A stretch of 64,000 nucleotides of DNA from Parafannyhessea umbonata (GCF_900105025.1 NZ_LT629759.1:1612001-1676000), one strand, 5' to 3'; shown: positions 48,557 to 57,164, numbered from the stretch's first letter. Notes: a model not told the origin generated them from the letters alone. Numbers and translations: made by a program.

Positions 48557-49756
48557 ATGACCCATGCACTTATTGCCATCATCTACCTCGCGTTCGTGAG
48601 CCTTGGGCTCCCCGACGGCCTTCTGGGCGCCGCCTGGCCCGCCATGCACGCGGATCTGGGCGCCGCCGTGTCGCTCGCCGGCGCGATATCGGTCGTCATC
48701 TGCCTGGGGACCATCGTCTCGAGCCTCATGACCGACACGCTCGTGCGGCGCCTGGGAACGGGCAGGCTCACGGCCGCGTCCGTGGCCCTGACGGCCGTGG
48801 CGCTGTTTGGCTTCTCCACGTGCACGGCGCTGTGGCAGCTGGTGCTCTGGGCCATCCCGTACGGCCTGGGCGCGGGCGCCGTGGACGCAGCGCTGAACGC
48901 GTTTGTGGCGACGCACTACGCGGCGCGCCACATGAACTGGCTGCACTGCTGCTGGGGCATCGGCGCGGCCGCGGGACCCATGGTCATGTCCTGGCAGATG
49001 TCTGGCGCCGCCGGCTGGCCGGGAGGCTATCGCGTGGTGGGCGTGGTGCAGGTGGCGCTCGTGGCGGCGATCGCGCTGAGCCTGCCGCTGTGGCACGACC
49101 GCAAGGGCGGCGCGGGCGAGAGGGGCGGGGCGCACGGCGCCGGGCGCGCCACGGCGACGCGCAGGGAGCTGCTCTCGCGGCCCGGCGTGCCCCAGGCGAT
49201 GGCGGGCTTCCTGTGCTACTGCGCGCTCGAGTCCTCGTGCGGGCTCTGGGCCTCGACGTTCCTCGTGCTTGGGCATGGGGTCTCTGCTCAGACCGCCGCC
49301 CTTCTCGCCTCGCTCTTCTATGCGGGGATCACCGTGGGCAGGTTCCTCTCGGGCGTGCTCACCTTGAGGCTCGACGGCAGACAGCTGCTGAGGCTGGGCG
49401 AGGTCGTCATGGCGCTGGGAATCGTGACGATGCTCGTGGCGCCGGGGGTCGTGGCCCTGGGCGCGGGACTTGCGCTGCTGGGGCTTGGCTGCGCCCCGAT
49501 CTACCCGCAGATGATCCAGCTCACGCCCAAGCGCTTTGGGGCGGACGGCGCTCAGTCGCTCATGGGCATGCAGATGGCGTGCGCATACGTGGGATCGATG
49601 GCGTTTCCGCCGCTCATGGGTCTGGTGGTGGAGGGGGTGTCCCCGCTTCTGCTGCCGGTCGTCGCCGCGGTGCTGCTTGTGGTGATGACCTGCAGCCTCA
49701 CGGTGTGCGACCGCCGCGCTACCGGCCCGAGTCCGGAAACTCGATGCTCACGGTAG
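48557..49756 (+). CDS. Major facilitator superfamily transporter
   Basis: A 399-residue protein with about twelve hydrophobic helices in two halves, joined by a charged central loop near residues 180-215 (HDRKGGAGERGG). The first helix FVSLGLPDGLLGAAWP and LHCCWGIGAAAGP resemble the FucP/FHS branch of sugar and drug transporters. The substrate is not readable. The ATG at 48557 follows AGAGG. It lies on the opposite strand between the Bce-type transporter and its presumed two-component system, and its last 38 bases overlap the end of the kinase gene tail to tail. Confidence 0.88.
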   Translation: MTHALIAIIYLAFVSLGLPDGLLGAAWPAMHADLGAAVSLAGAISVVICLGTIVSSLMTDTLVRRLGTGRLTAASVALTAVALFGFSTCTALWQLVLWAIPYGLGAGAVDAALNAFVATHYAARHMNWLHCCWGIGAAAGPMVMSWQMSGAAGWPGGYRVVGVVQVALVAAIALSLPLWHDRKGGAGERGGAHGAGRATATRRELLSRPGVPQAMAGFLCYCALESSCGLWASTFLVLGHGVSAQTAALLASLFYAGITVGRFLSGVLTLRLDGRQLLRLGEVVMALGIVTMLVAPGVVALGAGLALLGLGCAPIYPQMIQLTPKRFGADGAQSLMGMQMACAYVGSMAFPPLMGLVVEGVSPLLLPVVAAVLLVVMTCSLTVCDRRATGPSPETRCSR

Positions 49757-50756
49757 TGCCGCGGCCAACCTGCGACGCAAGCGTCACGCGAAGCCCCATC
49801 TTCTCGCACAGGCTCCGCACCAGATAGAGACCGATGCCGGTCGACTTCGCAAAGCGACGGCCGTTCTGGCCGGTAAACCCCCTGTCAAACACGCGGTCCA
49901 CGTCCTCGGAGGGAATGCCGACCCCCTCGTCGGCGATGCTCAGCACCGTCACGCGCGCGTCTGCCTCGCTTTGGCGGCGCCTTGCCCCTATGCGAAGCCT
50001 CGCGGGCTCCAGCACGCCGTCGGGCCCCACCGGCTTGCGGTACTTTGCGGCGTTCACCAGCACCTGACCCAGCACAAACGTCAGCCACTTTGGGTCGCAG
50101 CGCACCTTAAAGTCAAGGTCTCCCAGCTCGGGGGCTATGCGAGCGTCAATCAGCGTCCGGGCGTTCGCCTTCAGGGCGCCGCGCACCAGCTCGTCCAGCG
50201 ACACGCTGCGGATGGCAAAGTCGCGGTCGACCGAGGTGCTCCGTGCATAATAGAGCGCCTGTTCTGCATAGCCCTCTATGCGCACCAGCTCGCGGTCCAT
50301 GGCGGCCGTCGCGGCGTCCGGATGGTTCTGGGCCACAAGGCGCGCCGCGGCGATGGGCGTCTTCACCTCGTGGATCCACGTCTCCACGTAGTCGCGGTAC
50401 TCGCGCTGCGCCAGGCGCTCCGCCTCCACCTCGTCCGTCATCGCCTTCGACTCGCGCGCGAGCGCGTCGTACATCAGCCGCCCCTCCAGGGTGGTCGGCC
50501 TTCCCACCAGCTCGCTCGCCAGGTACTTGCTGTCCAGCGCGTCCAGCGCCTCCCGCAACCGGCAGAAGAACTCGCGCCGCCGCAGCCAGTCAAGCAGCAG
50601 CCCCGCAAGCACGCACGCGCACACCACGCACGCCACCTCGACAAACACGCGCACGTCCACGCCGCGGGCGAGAAGCGCCAGCCCCGATAGCAGCACCCCC
50701 GCCACAAGCCCCACGACTATCGCGAGCCTGTCTACGAGATACGACCAGAAGCCCAT
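49719..50756 (-). CDS. BceS-like intramembrane-sensing histidine kinase
   Basis: A 345-residue kinase. Two membrane helices (about 10-32 and 36-58) with almost no extracellular loop are typical of BceS-type kinases, which rely on their transporter to detect peptides. The phospho-acceptor box reads YVETWIHEVKTPIAA, as in that family. The HATPase domain shows VLVNAAKYRKP (N box), IADEGVGIP (G1) and STGIGLYLVRSL (G2). It starts 52 bases after the response-regulator stop. Its 3' end overlaps the convergent MFS gene by 38 bases. Confidence 0.92.
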   Translation of the reverse strand: MGFWSYLVDRLAIVVGLVAGVLLSGLALLARGVDVRVFVEVACVVCACVLAGLLLDWLRRREFFCRLREALDALDSKYLASELVGRPTTLEGRLMYDALARESKAMTDEVEAERLAQREYRDYVETWIHEVKTPIAAARLVAQNHPDAATAAMDRELVRIEGYAEQALYYARSTSVDRDFAIRSVSLDELVRGALKANARTLIDARIAPELGDLDFKVRCDPKWLTFVLGQVLVNAAKYRKPVGPDGVLEPARLRIGARRRQSEADARVTVLSIADEGVGIPSEDVDRVFDRGFTGQNGRRFAKSTGIGLYLVRSLCEKMGLRVTLASQVGRGTTVSIEFPDSGR

Positions 50757-50808
50757 GTGCCGTCAGTCCTCCCCACCGCGGCGTCGCGTGACACCGCGCA
50801 CCCGCGCG

Positions 50809-51489
50809 CTACAAGACGAGGTAGCCCAGCCCGCGGCGTGTCTGCACAAAGTCGCGCGCCCCTATGGAGGCGAGCGTCTGGCGCAGGTGGCTCACGTTCA
50901 CGGTCAGCGTGTTGTCGTCCACGAACTCGTCCGTCTGCCACAGCTCCTCCTGGATGCGCTGGCGGCTCACCACCTTGCCGGCGTTGCGCATCAAGAGCGA
51001 GAGGATTCTGAGCTCGTTCTTCGTGAGCTCCACGGAGCGTCCGCCGTGCTCGGCCACGCAGCGGTCGCAGTCCAGGCGCACGCCGCCGCGCTCCAGCACG
51101 GCAGAGCGGCTGGCGCTCCCATATGCGCGCTCAAGCAGGCGCGCAATGCGCGCAAGCAGCACGGGGGCGTTGTACGGCTTCGCCACGAAGTCGTCGGCGC
51201 CAAAGCTCATGCTCAGAAGCTCGTCCATCTGCCCGTCCCGGCTCGTCACCACGATGATGGGCACGTCGGACTCGCGTCGCACCTCGCGGCACACGTACTG
51301 GCCGTCCACGCCCGGCAGGTTCAGGTCCAGAAGCACCAGGTCCGCCCCGGCGGCAAGCACCTGCCCCACCACGTCGTCGAACGCCTCGAGGGCGCACGGC
51401 TGGTATCCGTTGTTCCCCAGGAGCGCCACGAGCTCCTCCCTCAGCTTTGGGTCGTCCTCGACCACAAGCAGCCTGTCGTGCATCTGCAA
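50809..51489 (-). CDS. OmpR-family response regulator (BceR-like)
   Basis: A 226-residue regulator. The receiver domain has VVEDD at the N-terminus, the phospho-Asp in LVLLDLNLPG, Ser in VVTSRD and Lys in VAKPY. The C-terminal winged helix has ELTKNELRILSLLM and VNVSHLRQTL. It should activate the Bce-type transporter genes when the kinase reports peptide stress. The start is uncertain: a TTG at 51489 has GGAGG 10 bases upstream, while the ATG at 51483, two codons later, has a longer spacing of 16. Confidence 0.92.
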   Translation of the reverse strand: MQMHDRLLVVEDDPKLREELVALLGNNGYQPCALEAFDDVVGQVLAAGADLVLLDLNLPGVDGQYVCREVRRESDVPIIVVTSRDGQMDELLSMSFGADDFVAKPYNAPVLLARIARLLERAYGSASRSAVLERGGVRLDCDRCVAEHGGRSVELTKNELRILSLLMRNAGKVVSRQRIQEELWQTDEFVDDNTLTVNVSHLRQTLASIGARDFVQTRRGLGYLVL

Positions 51490-51592
51490 GACCGGAGCGC
51501 CTCCTCTAAAGCGTCGCCAACGGGTCGAATCAGTGTACCATCATGGGTTGTCGCTAACCTGCACACGGCAGAAGGACGGAAGGCGGGCGCTC

Positions 51593-52597
51593 TTGAAGAA
51601 CATACTTGTCATGGCCACGGGAGGCACCATCGCGTCGCTGCCCCACAAGGACGGCCTCGCGCCCGGCCTCACCGGCGAGGAGCTGGTGGAGCGCGTGCCT
51701 CTCATCGACAGCCTCTGCCACATCGACGTGGTGCAGCCCATGAACATCGACAGCACCAACATGCGCCCGCGCGACTGGATGCAGATCGCAGACGGCCTCG
51801 CCCGGCGCTACGACGACTACGACGGCTTCGTGGTGCTGCACGGAACGGACACCATGGCGTACACGGCGGCAGCGCTCAGCTACCTCTTGCAGGGCGGCTC
51901 CAAGCCCATCGTGCTCACGGGCTCGCAGCAGCCCATGGCCGCGCCGTTCACGGACGCGAAGCTCAACCTGTACCAGAGCCTGCTCGTGGCCACGGACGAC
52001 GCCGCGCGCGACGTGTGCGTCGTGTTCGGCGGCAAGGTCATCGCCGGCACGCGTGCCCACAAGCAGCGCACCATGAGCTACAACGCGTTCGTGAGCATGA
52101 ACTTCCCCACCCTGGCCTACGTCAGGGGCGACCGCGTGCTCTGGAGCGGCGGGCGCCCGCCAAGGGAGAAGGACCTCCCGTGGCGTCGCTTCCGCGCCAT
52201 GGACGACCGCGTCATCGTGCTGAGGCTGACCCCGGAGTTCAGGCCGCAGATCTTCTCGCTCCTGAAGGACGACTACGACGCCATCATCCTCGAGACGTTT
52301 GGCATCGGCGGCATCCCGGACTACGACGGCAACGCGTTCAGGCGCGCGATCTTCGACTGGGTGGACTCCGGCCGCACGCTCGTGCTGACGACGCAGGTGC
52401 CGGAGGAGGGGCTCGACCTGGGCGTGTACGAGGTCGGGCGCGCGTACTCCAACCACCCCGGAATCCTGAAGGGGGCGGACATGTCCACGGAGGCGCTCGT
52501 CGCGAAGACCATGTGGGCGCTGGGCCAGTCAAAGGACCCAAACCGCGTGCGCGAGCTGTTCCTGCGTCCCGTGAACCACGACCGCGCCGAGCCGTAG
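51593..52597 (+). CDS. ansA: L-asparaginase, type I
   Basis: A 334-residue cytoplasmic amidohydrolase that converts asparagine to aspartate and ammonia. The two threonine motifs are visible: MATGGTIAS near residue 8 and LHGTDTMAYTA near residue 83. SQQPM and the Lys of THKQ-like RAHKQRTM complete the site. There is no signal peptide, which indicates type I. The start is a TTG (LKNILVMATGG) at 51593 behind GGAAGG; I prefer it because the conserved strand begins right after it. It is divergent from the BceR-like gene. Confidence 0.9.
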   Translation: MKNILVMATGGTIASLPHKDGLAPGLTGEELVERVPLIDSLCHIDVVQPMNIDSTNMRPRDWMQIADGLARRYDDYDGFVVLHGTDTMAYTAAALSYLLQGGSKPIVLTGSQQPMAAPFTDAKLNLYQSLLVATDDAARDVCVVFGGKVIAGTRAHKQRTMSYNAFVSMNFPTLAYVRGDRVLWSGGRPPREKDLPWRRFRAMDDRVIVLRLTPEFRPQIFSLLKDDYDAIILETFGIGGIPDYDGNAFRRAIFDWVDSGRTLVLTTQVPEEGLDLGVYEVGRAYSNHPGILKGADMSTEALVAKTMWALGQSKDPNRVRELFLRPVNHDRAEP

Positions 52598-52712
52598 CGC
52601 CCACGCGCACCGCTGTCCGCGCATGGCGCCGTCTATATGCAGTTGGTGTCCCATGGCCAATCTTCCCGCCCACGCAGGGAACTTGTGCCATGATGATGAG
52701 TCATGCATAAGG

Positions 52713-52738
52713 AAATGAACACGGTTTGGTGTTCATTT
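52713..52738. promoter_or_regulatory. Palindrome AAATGAACAC-N6-GTGTTCATTT before the pyrophosphatase gene
   Basis: Perfect ten-base arms enclose a 6-base centre and end 6 bases before the TAAGGAG ribosome site. It could be an operator (TGAACA/TGTTCA half-sites occur for metal-sensing ArsR- and Fur-type repressors) or a 5'-UTR hairpin that affects translation. Confidence 0.6.
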
Positions 52739-52757
52739 GACGTTAAGGAGTCCAACA

Positions 52758-54425
52758 ATGCCCGAGGCCATCCGCAAGGTCAACGTCATCGGTCACCTGC
52801 ATCCCGACACAGACAGCATCTGCTCTGCCATCGCGTATGCGTACCTCAAGAACCAGATCAGCGACATCGAGTACGAGCCCCGCCGCGCCGGCGCCATCAA
52901 CCGCGAGACCGCGTTCGCGCTCAAGACCTTCGGCTTCGAGGAGCCCGAGCTCATCACGAGCGTCGCCCCGCAAATCAAGGACACCCAGATCTCCAAGCAG
53001 AGGAGCATCGAGGCGGACACCTCGCTCTTCTCGGCGTGGAACCTCATGCGCGACCTCAAGACCAGCACCCTGTGCATCACGGACGAGAAGAACGACCTCC
53101 TTGGCCTGATCGCGGTGAAGGACATCGCGAGCGCGAACATGGACATCTTCGACACCGCCATGCTCTCTACCGCGAAGACGCTCTTCTCCAACGTGCTCGA
53201 AACGCTGAAGGGCACCATGGTGCTTGGCGACCCCGCCGACCGCATCTGCCAGGGCAACATCCGCATCGGCACCACGCCCGAGATGATGGAGGGCAACATC
53301 GAGAAGGGCGACATCGTCCTGGTGACCAACCGCTACGAGACCCAGCGCTACGCGGTCGAGGCCGGCGCGAGCTGCCTGGTGGTCTGCAACGGCGCGTCCG
53401 TGTCCGACGTCGTCATCGAGGCCGCGAAGGCGAACGGCTGCACCGTGCTCACCACCCCGTACGACACGTACTCCGCCGCACGCCTCATCCCCATGGCGAC
53501 GCCCGTCTCCGCCGAGATGCTGCCCGAGGACAAGGTCCTGCGCTTCTCGGTCAACACGGCCGTGGACGACGCCCTGAAGGTCATGGCCAACTCGCAGCAC
53601 CGCTTCTTCCCCGTGATGGACGAGGACGGCCGCTACGTGGGCGTCGTGAGCTCGCCTAACATGATCAACGTGAACAAGAAGCACGTGATCCTCGTTGACC
53701 ACAACGAGCGCAGCCAGGCGGTGAGCGGCCTCGAGCGCGCCGAGATCATGGAGATCATCGACCACCACCGCATCGGCACGATCGAGACGAGCTCCCCCGC
53801 GTACTTCCGCAACGAGCCCGTGGGCTGCACCAACACCATCCTCTTCAGCATCTACCAGGAGAAGGGCGTCGAGATCCCCCAGAACATCGCGGGCCTTATG
53901 CTGTCCGCCATCCTGTCCGACACGCTGGCGTTCCGCTCCCCCACCTGCACCGACCGCGACAGGTACGCCGGCCGCGAGCTCGCGAAGATCGCGGGCGTGG
54001 ACATCGACGAGTACGCGGACGCCATGTTCGACGCCGGCGCGGACCTGACGGGCCGCACCGCCGAGGAGGTCTTCAACTCTGACTTCAAGGTCTTCTCGCG
54101 CGGGCACGCACGCTTTGGCGTTGGCCAGGGCAGCTTCATGACGGAGTCCAGCCGCAAGGCGGCCGAGGCTCTTGTGGGGCCGTACCTAAAGGAGGCCGCG
54201 GCGGCGAACGACATCCCAATGGTGTTCTACATGTTCACGGACGTGAAGTCCCAGACCACCGAGATGCTGTACTGGGGCGCGAACACCGACCAGATCGTGG
54301 CGCGCACGTTTGGCGTGACCCCGGTCGACGGCATCGCAACGCTGCCCGGCGTCGTCAGCCGCAAGAAGCAGGTCATCCCGCCCCTGATGACGACGCTCCA
54401 GGACATGGACGAGGAAGACGAGTAG
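52758..54425 (+). CDS. Family II Mn-dependent inorganic pyrophosphatase with CBS and DRTGG regulatory insert
   Basis: A 555-residue enzyme that hydrolyses pyrophosphate. The DHH core is split. N-terminal GHLHPDTDSICSAIAYAY carries the HxxxDxD metal ligands, and after a regulatory insert the core resumes with VDHNERSQ and IIDHHRIG. The C-terminal SRKKQVIPPL is the DHHA2 substrate-binding motif. The insert (about residues 70-300) contains two CBS motifs flanking a DRTGG-type domain, the arrangement of CBS-pyrophosphatases that are inhibited by AMP/ADP and activated by ATP or diadenosine polyphosphates. TAAGGAG precedes the ATG at 52758, and a perfect palindrome sits just upstream. A strong terminator follows. 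Confidence 0.94.
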   Translation: MPEAIRKVNVIGHLHPDTDSICSAIAYAYLKNQISDIEYEPRRAGAINRETAFALKTFGFEEPELITSVAPQIKDTQISKQRSIEADTSLFSAWNLMRDLKTSTLCITDEKNDLLGLIAVKDIASANMDIFDTAMLSTAKTLFSNVLETLKGTMVLGDPADRICQGNIRIGTTPEMMEGNIEKGDIVLVTNRYETQRYAVEAGASCLVVCNGASVSDVVIEAAKANGCTVLTTPYDTYSAARLIPMATPVSAEMLPEDKVLRFSVNTAVDDALKVMANSQHRFFPVMDEDGRYVGVVSSPNMINVNKKHVILVDHNERSQAVSGLERAEIMEIIDHHRIGTIETSSPAYFRNEPVGCTNTILFSIYQEKGVEIPQNIAGLMLSAILSDTLAFRSPTCTDRDRYAGRELAKIAGVDIDEYADAMFDAGADLTGRTAEEVFNSDFKVFSRGHARFGVGQGSFMTESSRKAAEALVGPYLKEAAAANDIPMVFYMFTDVKSQTTEMLYWGANTDQIVARTFGVTPVDGIATLPGVVSRKKQVIPPLMTTLQDMDEEDE

Positions 54426-54498
54426 CGCCTGCTCGCACGAGCTCGATAGAGGCGCAGCCCTGCAAGAGAGACGCAACGCATCGCATGGCTGCGTAGCT

Positions 54499-54543
54499 GG
54501 CCGGCCGGATTGGTCCCCGTGACCGCTCCGGCCGGCCTTTTTT
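54499..54543 (+). terminator. Intrinsic terminator after the pyrophosphatase gene
   Basis: Eleven-base arms GGCCGGCCGGA and TCCGGCCGGCC with a 17-base loop, directly followed by TTTTTT. It is the clearest Rho-independent terminator in the window. Confidence 0.88.
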
Positions 54544-54559
54544 CGTCCACGCCGCCCGC

Positions 54560-54565
54560 TAGACT
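54560..54565 (+). promoter_or_regulatory. -10-like box TAGACT before the yfbR-like gene
   Basis: TAGACT in the context CGCTAGACTTG lies 50 bases before the start and just after the terminator. The same CTAGAMT box recurs before several other genes here. Confidence 0.4.
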
Positions 54566-54614
54566 TGTGCAAGACTTGGTAGGGACCGTTCGCAAGGGTC
54601 ATTTGGGAGGTCTG

Positions 54615-55250
54615 ATGGCGGAACGTGACGAAACGCTCGGTCAGTCGAGCTTCTTCGCACTTGTGTCGAGGATGAAGTACATAGAGCGCTGGGCACTCAT
54701 GCGCAGCACCCACCCGGAGAACCTCTCGGAGCACTCGCTGGAGGTGGCCGTGATCGCACACGCGCTCGCAACGATCGCAAACGTGCGCTACGGACGCTCG
54801 CTCGACGCGGGCAAGGCCGCTCTCGTGGGGCTGTTCCACGACGCGTCAGAGATCATCACCGGCGACATGCCCACCCCCGTGAAGTACGCGAACGGCCAGA
54901 TCCTGGGCGCGTACAAGGACGTGGAGGCGCGCGCGGAGCGGCGCCTTCTGGACGAGCTTCCGCCGGACCTTGCCCCCGCGTACCGGGAGCTCTTCTTTCC
55001 CACGGCAGACGGCGACGACGCGGCGCAGGAGGGCGACGCGTACCTGCGCGGCCTGGTGAAGGCGGCGGACAAGATATCCGCCCTCATAAAGTGCCTGGAC
55101 GAGGCCCACGTGGGCAACGCGGAGTTCGCGAGCGCCCAGGCCACGACGCAGGCGGCCGTCGACGAGCTGGCCGCGCGCTACCCCGAGGTGAACGACTTCG
55201 TGCGGCAGTTCCTGCCTCCGTACGGCAAGACGCTGGACGAGCTGCTGTAG
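54615..55250 (+). CDS. yfbR: YfbR-like 5'-deoxynucleotidase (HD domain)
   Basis: A 211-residue HD-domain phosphohydrolase. HPENLSEHSLEVAVIAHALA and LFHDASEIITGDMPTPVKY carry the metal-binding His and His-Asp residues and match E. coli YfbR, which removes phosphate from deoxynucleoside 5'-monophosphates. The usual C-terminal KAADKISALIKCLDEA helix is present. GGGAGG precedes the ATG at 54615. It is a single gene between a terminator and the radical SAM gene. Confidence 0.9.
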   Translation: MAERDETLGQSSFFALVSRMKYIERWALMRSTHPENLSEHSLEVAVIAHALATIANVRYGRSLDAGKAALVGLFHDASEIITGDMPTPVKYANGQILGAYKDVEARAERRLLDELPPDLAPAYRELFFPTADGDDAAQEGDAYLRGLVKAADKISALIKCLDEAHVGNAEFASAQATTQAAVDELAARYPEVNDFVRQFLPPYGKTLDELL

Positions 55251-55270
55251 CGCGCCCCGTCAGTGCCGCC

Positions 55271-55284
55271 AGGCGAGAAGGGCG
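55271..55284 (+). repeat. Intergenic copy of the GGGCGAGAAGGRCG element
   Basis: Reads AGGCGAGAAGGGCG, 21 bases after the yfbR-like stop. A second copy in the opposite orientation lies in the same gap at 55512-55505. Confidence 0.6.
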
Positions 55285-55348
55285 TCCGCACAGCCCGCGG
55301 CCCTATCGTGCGTTTTCGAACACATTTGCCTGTAACTGTCTGTATGTA

Positions 55349-55370
55349 AACGCAATGTCACTCATGCGTT
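55349..55370. promoter_or_regulatory. Inverted repeat AACGCA-N10-TGCGTT before the radical SAM gene
   Basis: Six-base perfect arms lie in an AT-rich island between the yfbR-like and radical SAM genes, upstream of a TAGAAT box. It is a possible operator; no regulator is encoded nearby. Confidence 0.35.
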
Positions 55371-55421
55371 CAATTTTGACTCTGCTTCAAAAAACAGCAC
55401 GACCCAGCAGTCGCGAACGGC

Positions 55422-55427
55422 TAGAAT
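55422..55427 (+). promoter_or_regulatory. -10-like box TAGAAT before the radical SAM gene
   Basis: TAGAAT in the context GGCTAGAATCC lies 116 bases before the ATG at 55543. The first -35-like hexamer, TTGACT at 55377, is 40 bases away, so the element is supported only by its recurrence. Confidence 0.35.
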
Positions 55428-55542
55428 CCCACGCATGGGAAGATAGGGGCGCAACGGCGCGTCCCGCGCAGAGCAGCCGCAGGTGCAGGACGGTGGGCAC
55501 GTTCTTCTCGCCCTGTCGCGGCCGAGAGGTTGGTGGATTCTC

Positions 55543-57015
55543 ATGCAGAACAAGCTGGCGCACGCGGCGGAGCGCAAGGCGTTCTCCGTCGTGCTCGACA
55601 AGGCGATCGACGCGGTCCGCGGCGACCATCCCGAGGAGGCGATCGAGAAGTTCCTGGACATGGGACAGAAGATGCTCTCTGGCACCGCGCCCGACATGGC
55701 GAAGTCGCTGCGCGAAGCGTTCTACCCCGGCTCCAAGTGGGAGAACATGGTCATCGACATGGCGCGCAGGATCGACCCGCACATCCTTCACACCGCGCTT
55801 CTGAACGGCGCGTACGAGTCCGCGTTCCGCGGCCTGCGCGAGACCACGATCTCTGCCCAGAAGAACCAGTGCAACGTGCCGTGGATCATCATCTTCGACC
55901 CCACGAGCGCGTGCAACATGCACTGCGTGGGCTGCTGGGCCGCAGACTACTCCAAGTCGCTCAACCTCACGTTCGACGAGATGGACTCCCTGGTGAAGCA
56001 GGCAAACGACCTTGGCTGTCACTGGTTCTTCATGACCGGCGGCGAGCCCATGGTGCGCTGGAAGGACATCGTGAAGCTGGCCGAGAAGCACAACGACTCG
56101 CTCTTCAGCCTCTATACCAACGGCACCCTCATCAACCAGCAGGTCTGCAACGATTGCAAGCGCCTGGGCAACGTGCTGTTCTCCGTCTCGCTCGAGGGCT
56201 CGAAGGAGGCGAACGACGGCCGCCGCGGCGAGGGCGACTACGACAAGGTCATGGCCGCGTTCGACCTCATGAAGGCCAACGGCATCCCGTTTGGCGTCTC
56301 CACGGCGTACACCCGCGCCAACGTCGAGGCCGTCACCTCTGACGAGTACTACGACATGCTCATCGAGAAGGGCGCCCTCTGGGCCTGGTACTTCCACTAC
56401 ATGCCCGTGGGCGAGGGCGCCAACGCCGACCTCATGCCCACGCTTGAGCAGCGCGAGTACATGATCAAGCGCATCCGCGACGTGCGCGCCTACGACGGCG
56501 GCAAGCCCATCATGGTGATGGACTTCCAGAACGACGGCGAGTTCGTGGGCGGCTGCATCGCCGGCGGACGCGTGTTCTGCCACATCACGGCCCGTGGCGA
56601 CGTGGAGCCCTGCGTCTTCATCCACTACTCCAACGCCAACATCAAGGAGCAGAGCCTGCTGGACTGCCTGAAGCAGCCGCTGTTCCAGCAGTACCGCGCC
56701 AACTGGCCGTGGAACGACAACATGCTGCGCCCGTGCCCCATGCTCGAGAACCCCGAGGTCCTGCCGAAGATGGTCCACGCCGCGGACGCGAAGTCCACGG
56801 AGTACGTCACGCCGGAAAGCGTCGACCACCTGTGCGCCCGCACCGCGGAGTACGCGAAGGCGTGGGCACCCGTGGGCGACAGGATCTGGCTGGAGGAGCA
56901 CCCCACCGGCAAGAAGGTCTACGAGGACGACATCTCCATGATGCCCGTCGACCAGAAGGGCAAGATGCTCGAGGAGCAGGACGAGAAGGGCTTTGGCGTC
57001 ACGCTCGACGACTAA
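55543..57015 (+). CDS. Radical SAM enzyme with SPASM-like C-terminal cysteines, substrate unknown
   Basis: A 490-residue protein. An N-terminal helical region of about 110 residues precedes the radical SAM barrel, whose cluster motif is CNMHCVGC (Cys124, Cys128, Cys131; CX3CX2C). MTGGEPMVR and a later SVSLEGSKE are standard barrel motifs. Further cysteines at GGCIAGGRVFCH and DVEPCVF (about 345-370), and one in RPCPM, resemble a SPASM or twitch domain that would hold a second cluster. Relatives occur in many gut anaerobes, and I do not know a proven reaction. No precursor-peptide gene is evident next to it. It would make 5'-deoxyadenosine, the compound the mtnN/deoD cluster can salvage. The start ATG at 55543 has GGTGG upstream. 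Confidence 0.85.
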   Translation: MQNKLAHAAERKAFSVVLDKAIDAVRGDHPEEAIEKFLDMGQKMLSGTAPDMAKSLREAFYPGSKWENMVIDMARRIDPHILHTALLNGAYESAFRGLRETTISAQKNQCNVPWIIIFDPTSACNMHCVGCWAADYSKSLNLTFDEMDSLVKQANDLGCHWFFMTGGEPMVRWKDIVKLAEKHNDSLFSLYTNGTLINQQVCNDCKRLGNVLFSVSLEGSKEANDGRRGEGDYDKVMAAFDLMKANGIPFGVSTAYTRANVEAVTSDEYYDMLIEKGALWAWYFHYMPVGEGANADLMPTLEQREYMIKRIRDVRAYDGGKPIMVMDFQNDGEFVGGCIAGGRVFCHITARGDVEPCVFIHYSNANIKEQSLLDCLKQPLFQQYRANWPWNDNMLRPCPMLENPEVLPKMVHAADAKSTEYVTPESVDHLCARTAEYAKAWAPVGDRIWLEEHPTGKKVYEDDISMMPVDQKGKMLEEQDEKGFGVTLDD

Positions 57016-57063
57016 GGTCCGCGCGTTCTTCTCGTCCGTGCCCGCAACACATGCAAAACACCT

Positions 57064-57100
57064 CCCGGCGCCTGCAGACCCTGCGGGCGCCGGGTCCTTT
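57064..57100 (+). terminator. Terminator after the radical SAM gene
   Basis: Nine-base arms CCCGGCGCC and GGCGCCGGG with a 13-base loop are followed by TCCTTT, 49 bases after the stop at 57015. Confidence 0.65.
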
Positions 57101-57158
57101 GCGCGCCCCGCCCTGATGGGTTATTCGTATGCGTACCTGCGCCTCCGTGGGCGTGGGC

Positions 57159-57164
57159 TATGAT
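57159..57164 (+). promoter_or_regulatory. -10-like box TATGAT before the ABC exporter gene
   Basis: TATGAT in the context GGGCTATGATGG lies 76 bases before the ATG at 57240 and after the preceding terminator, so the exporter probably has its own promoter. Confidence 0.35.

Noticed and set aside
48557-49756. MFS gene as a recent insertion within the Bce module
   Set aside because: No target-site duplication, inverted repeats or base-composition change could be seen around it. It is kept as an unusual arrangement only.
55251-55542. RiPP precursor peptide gene next to the radical SAM enzyme
   Set aside because: The only short frame (from 55355) runs through into the radical SAM gene in another frame and lacks a ribosome site and a leader/core pattern.
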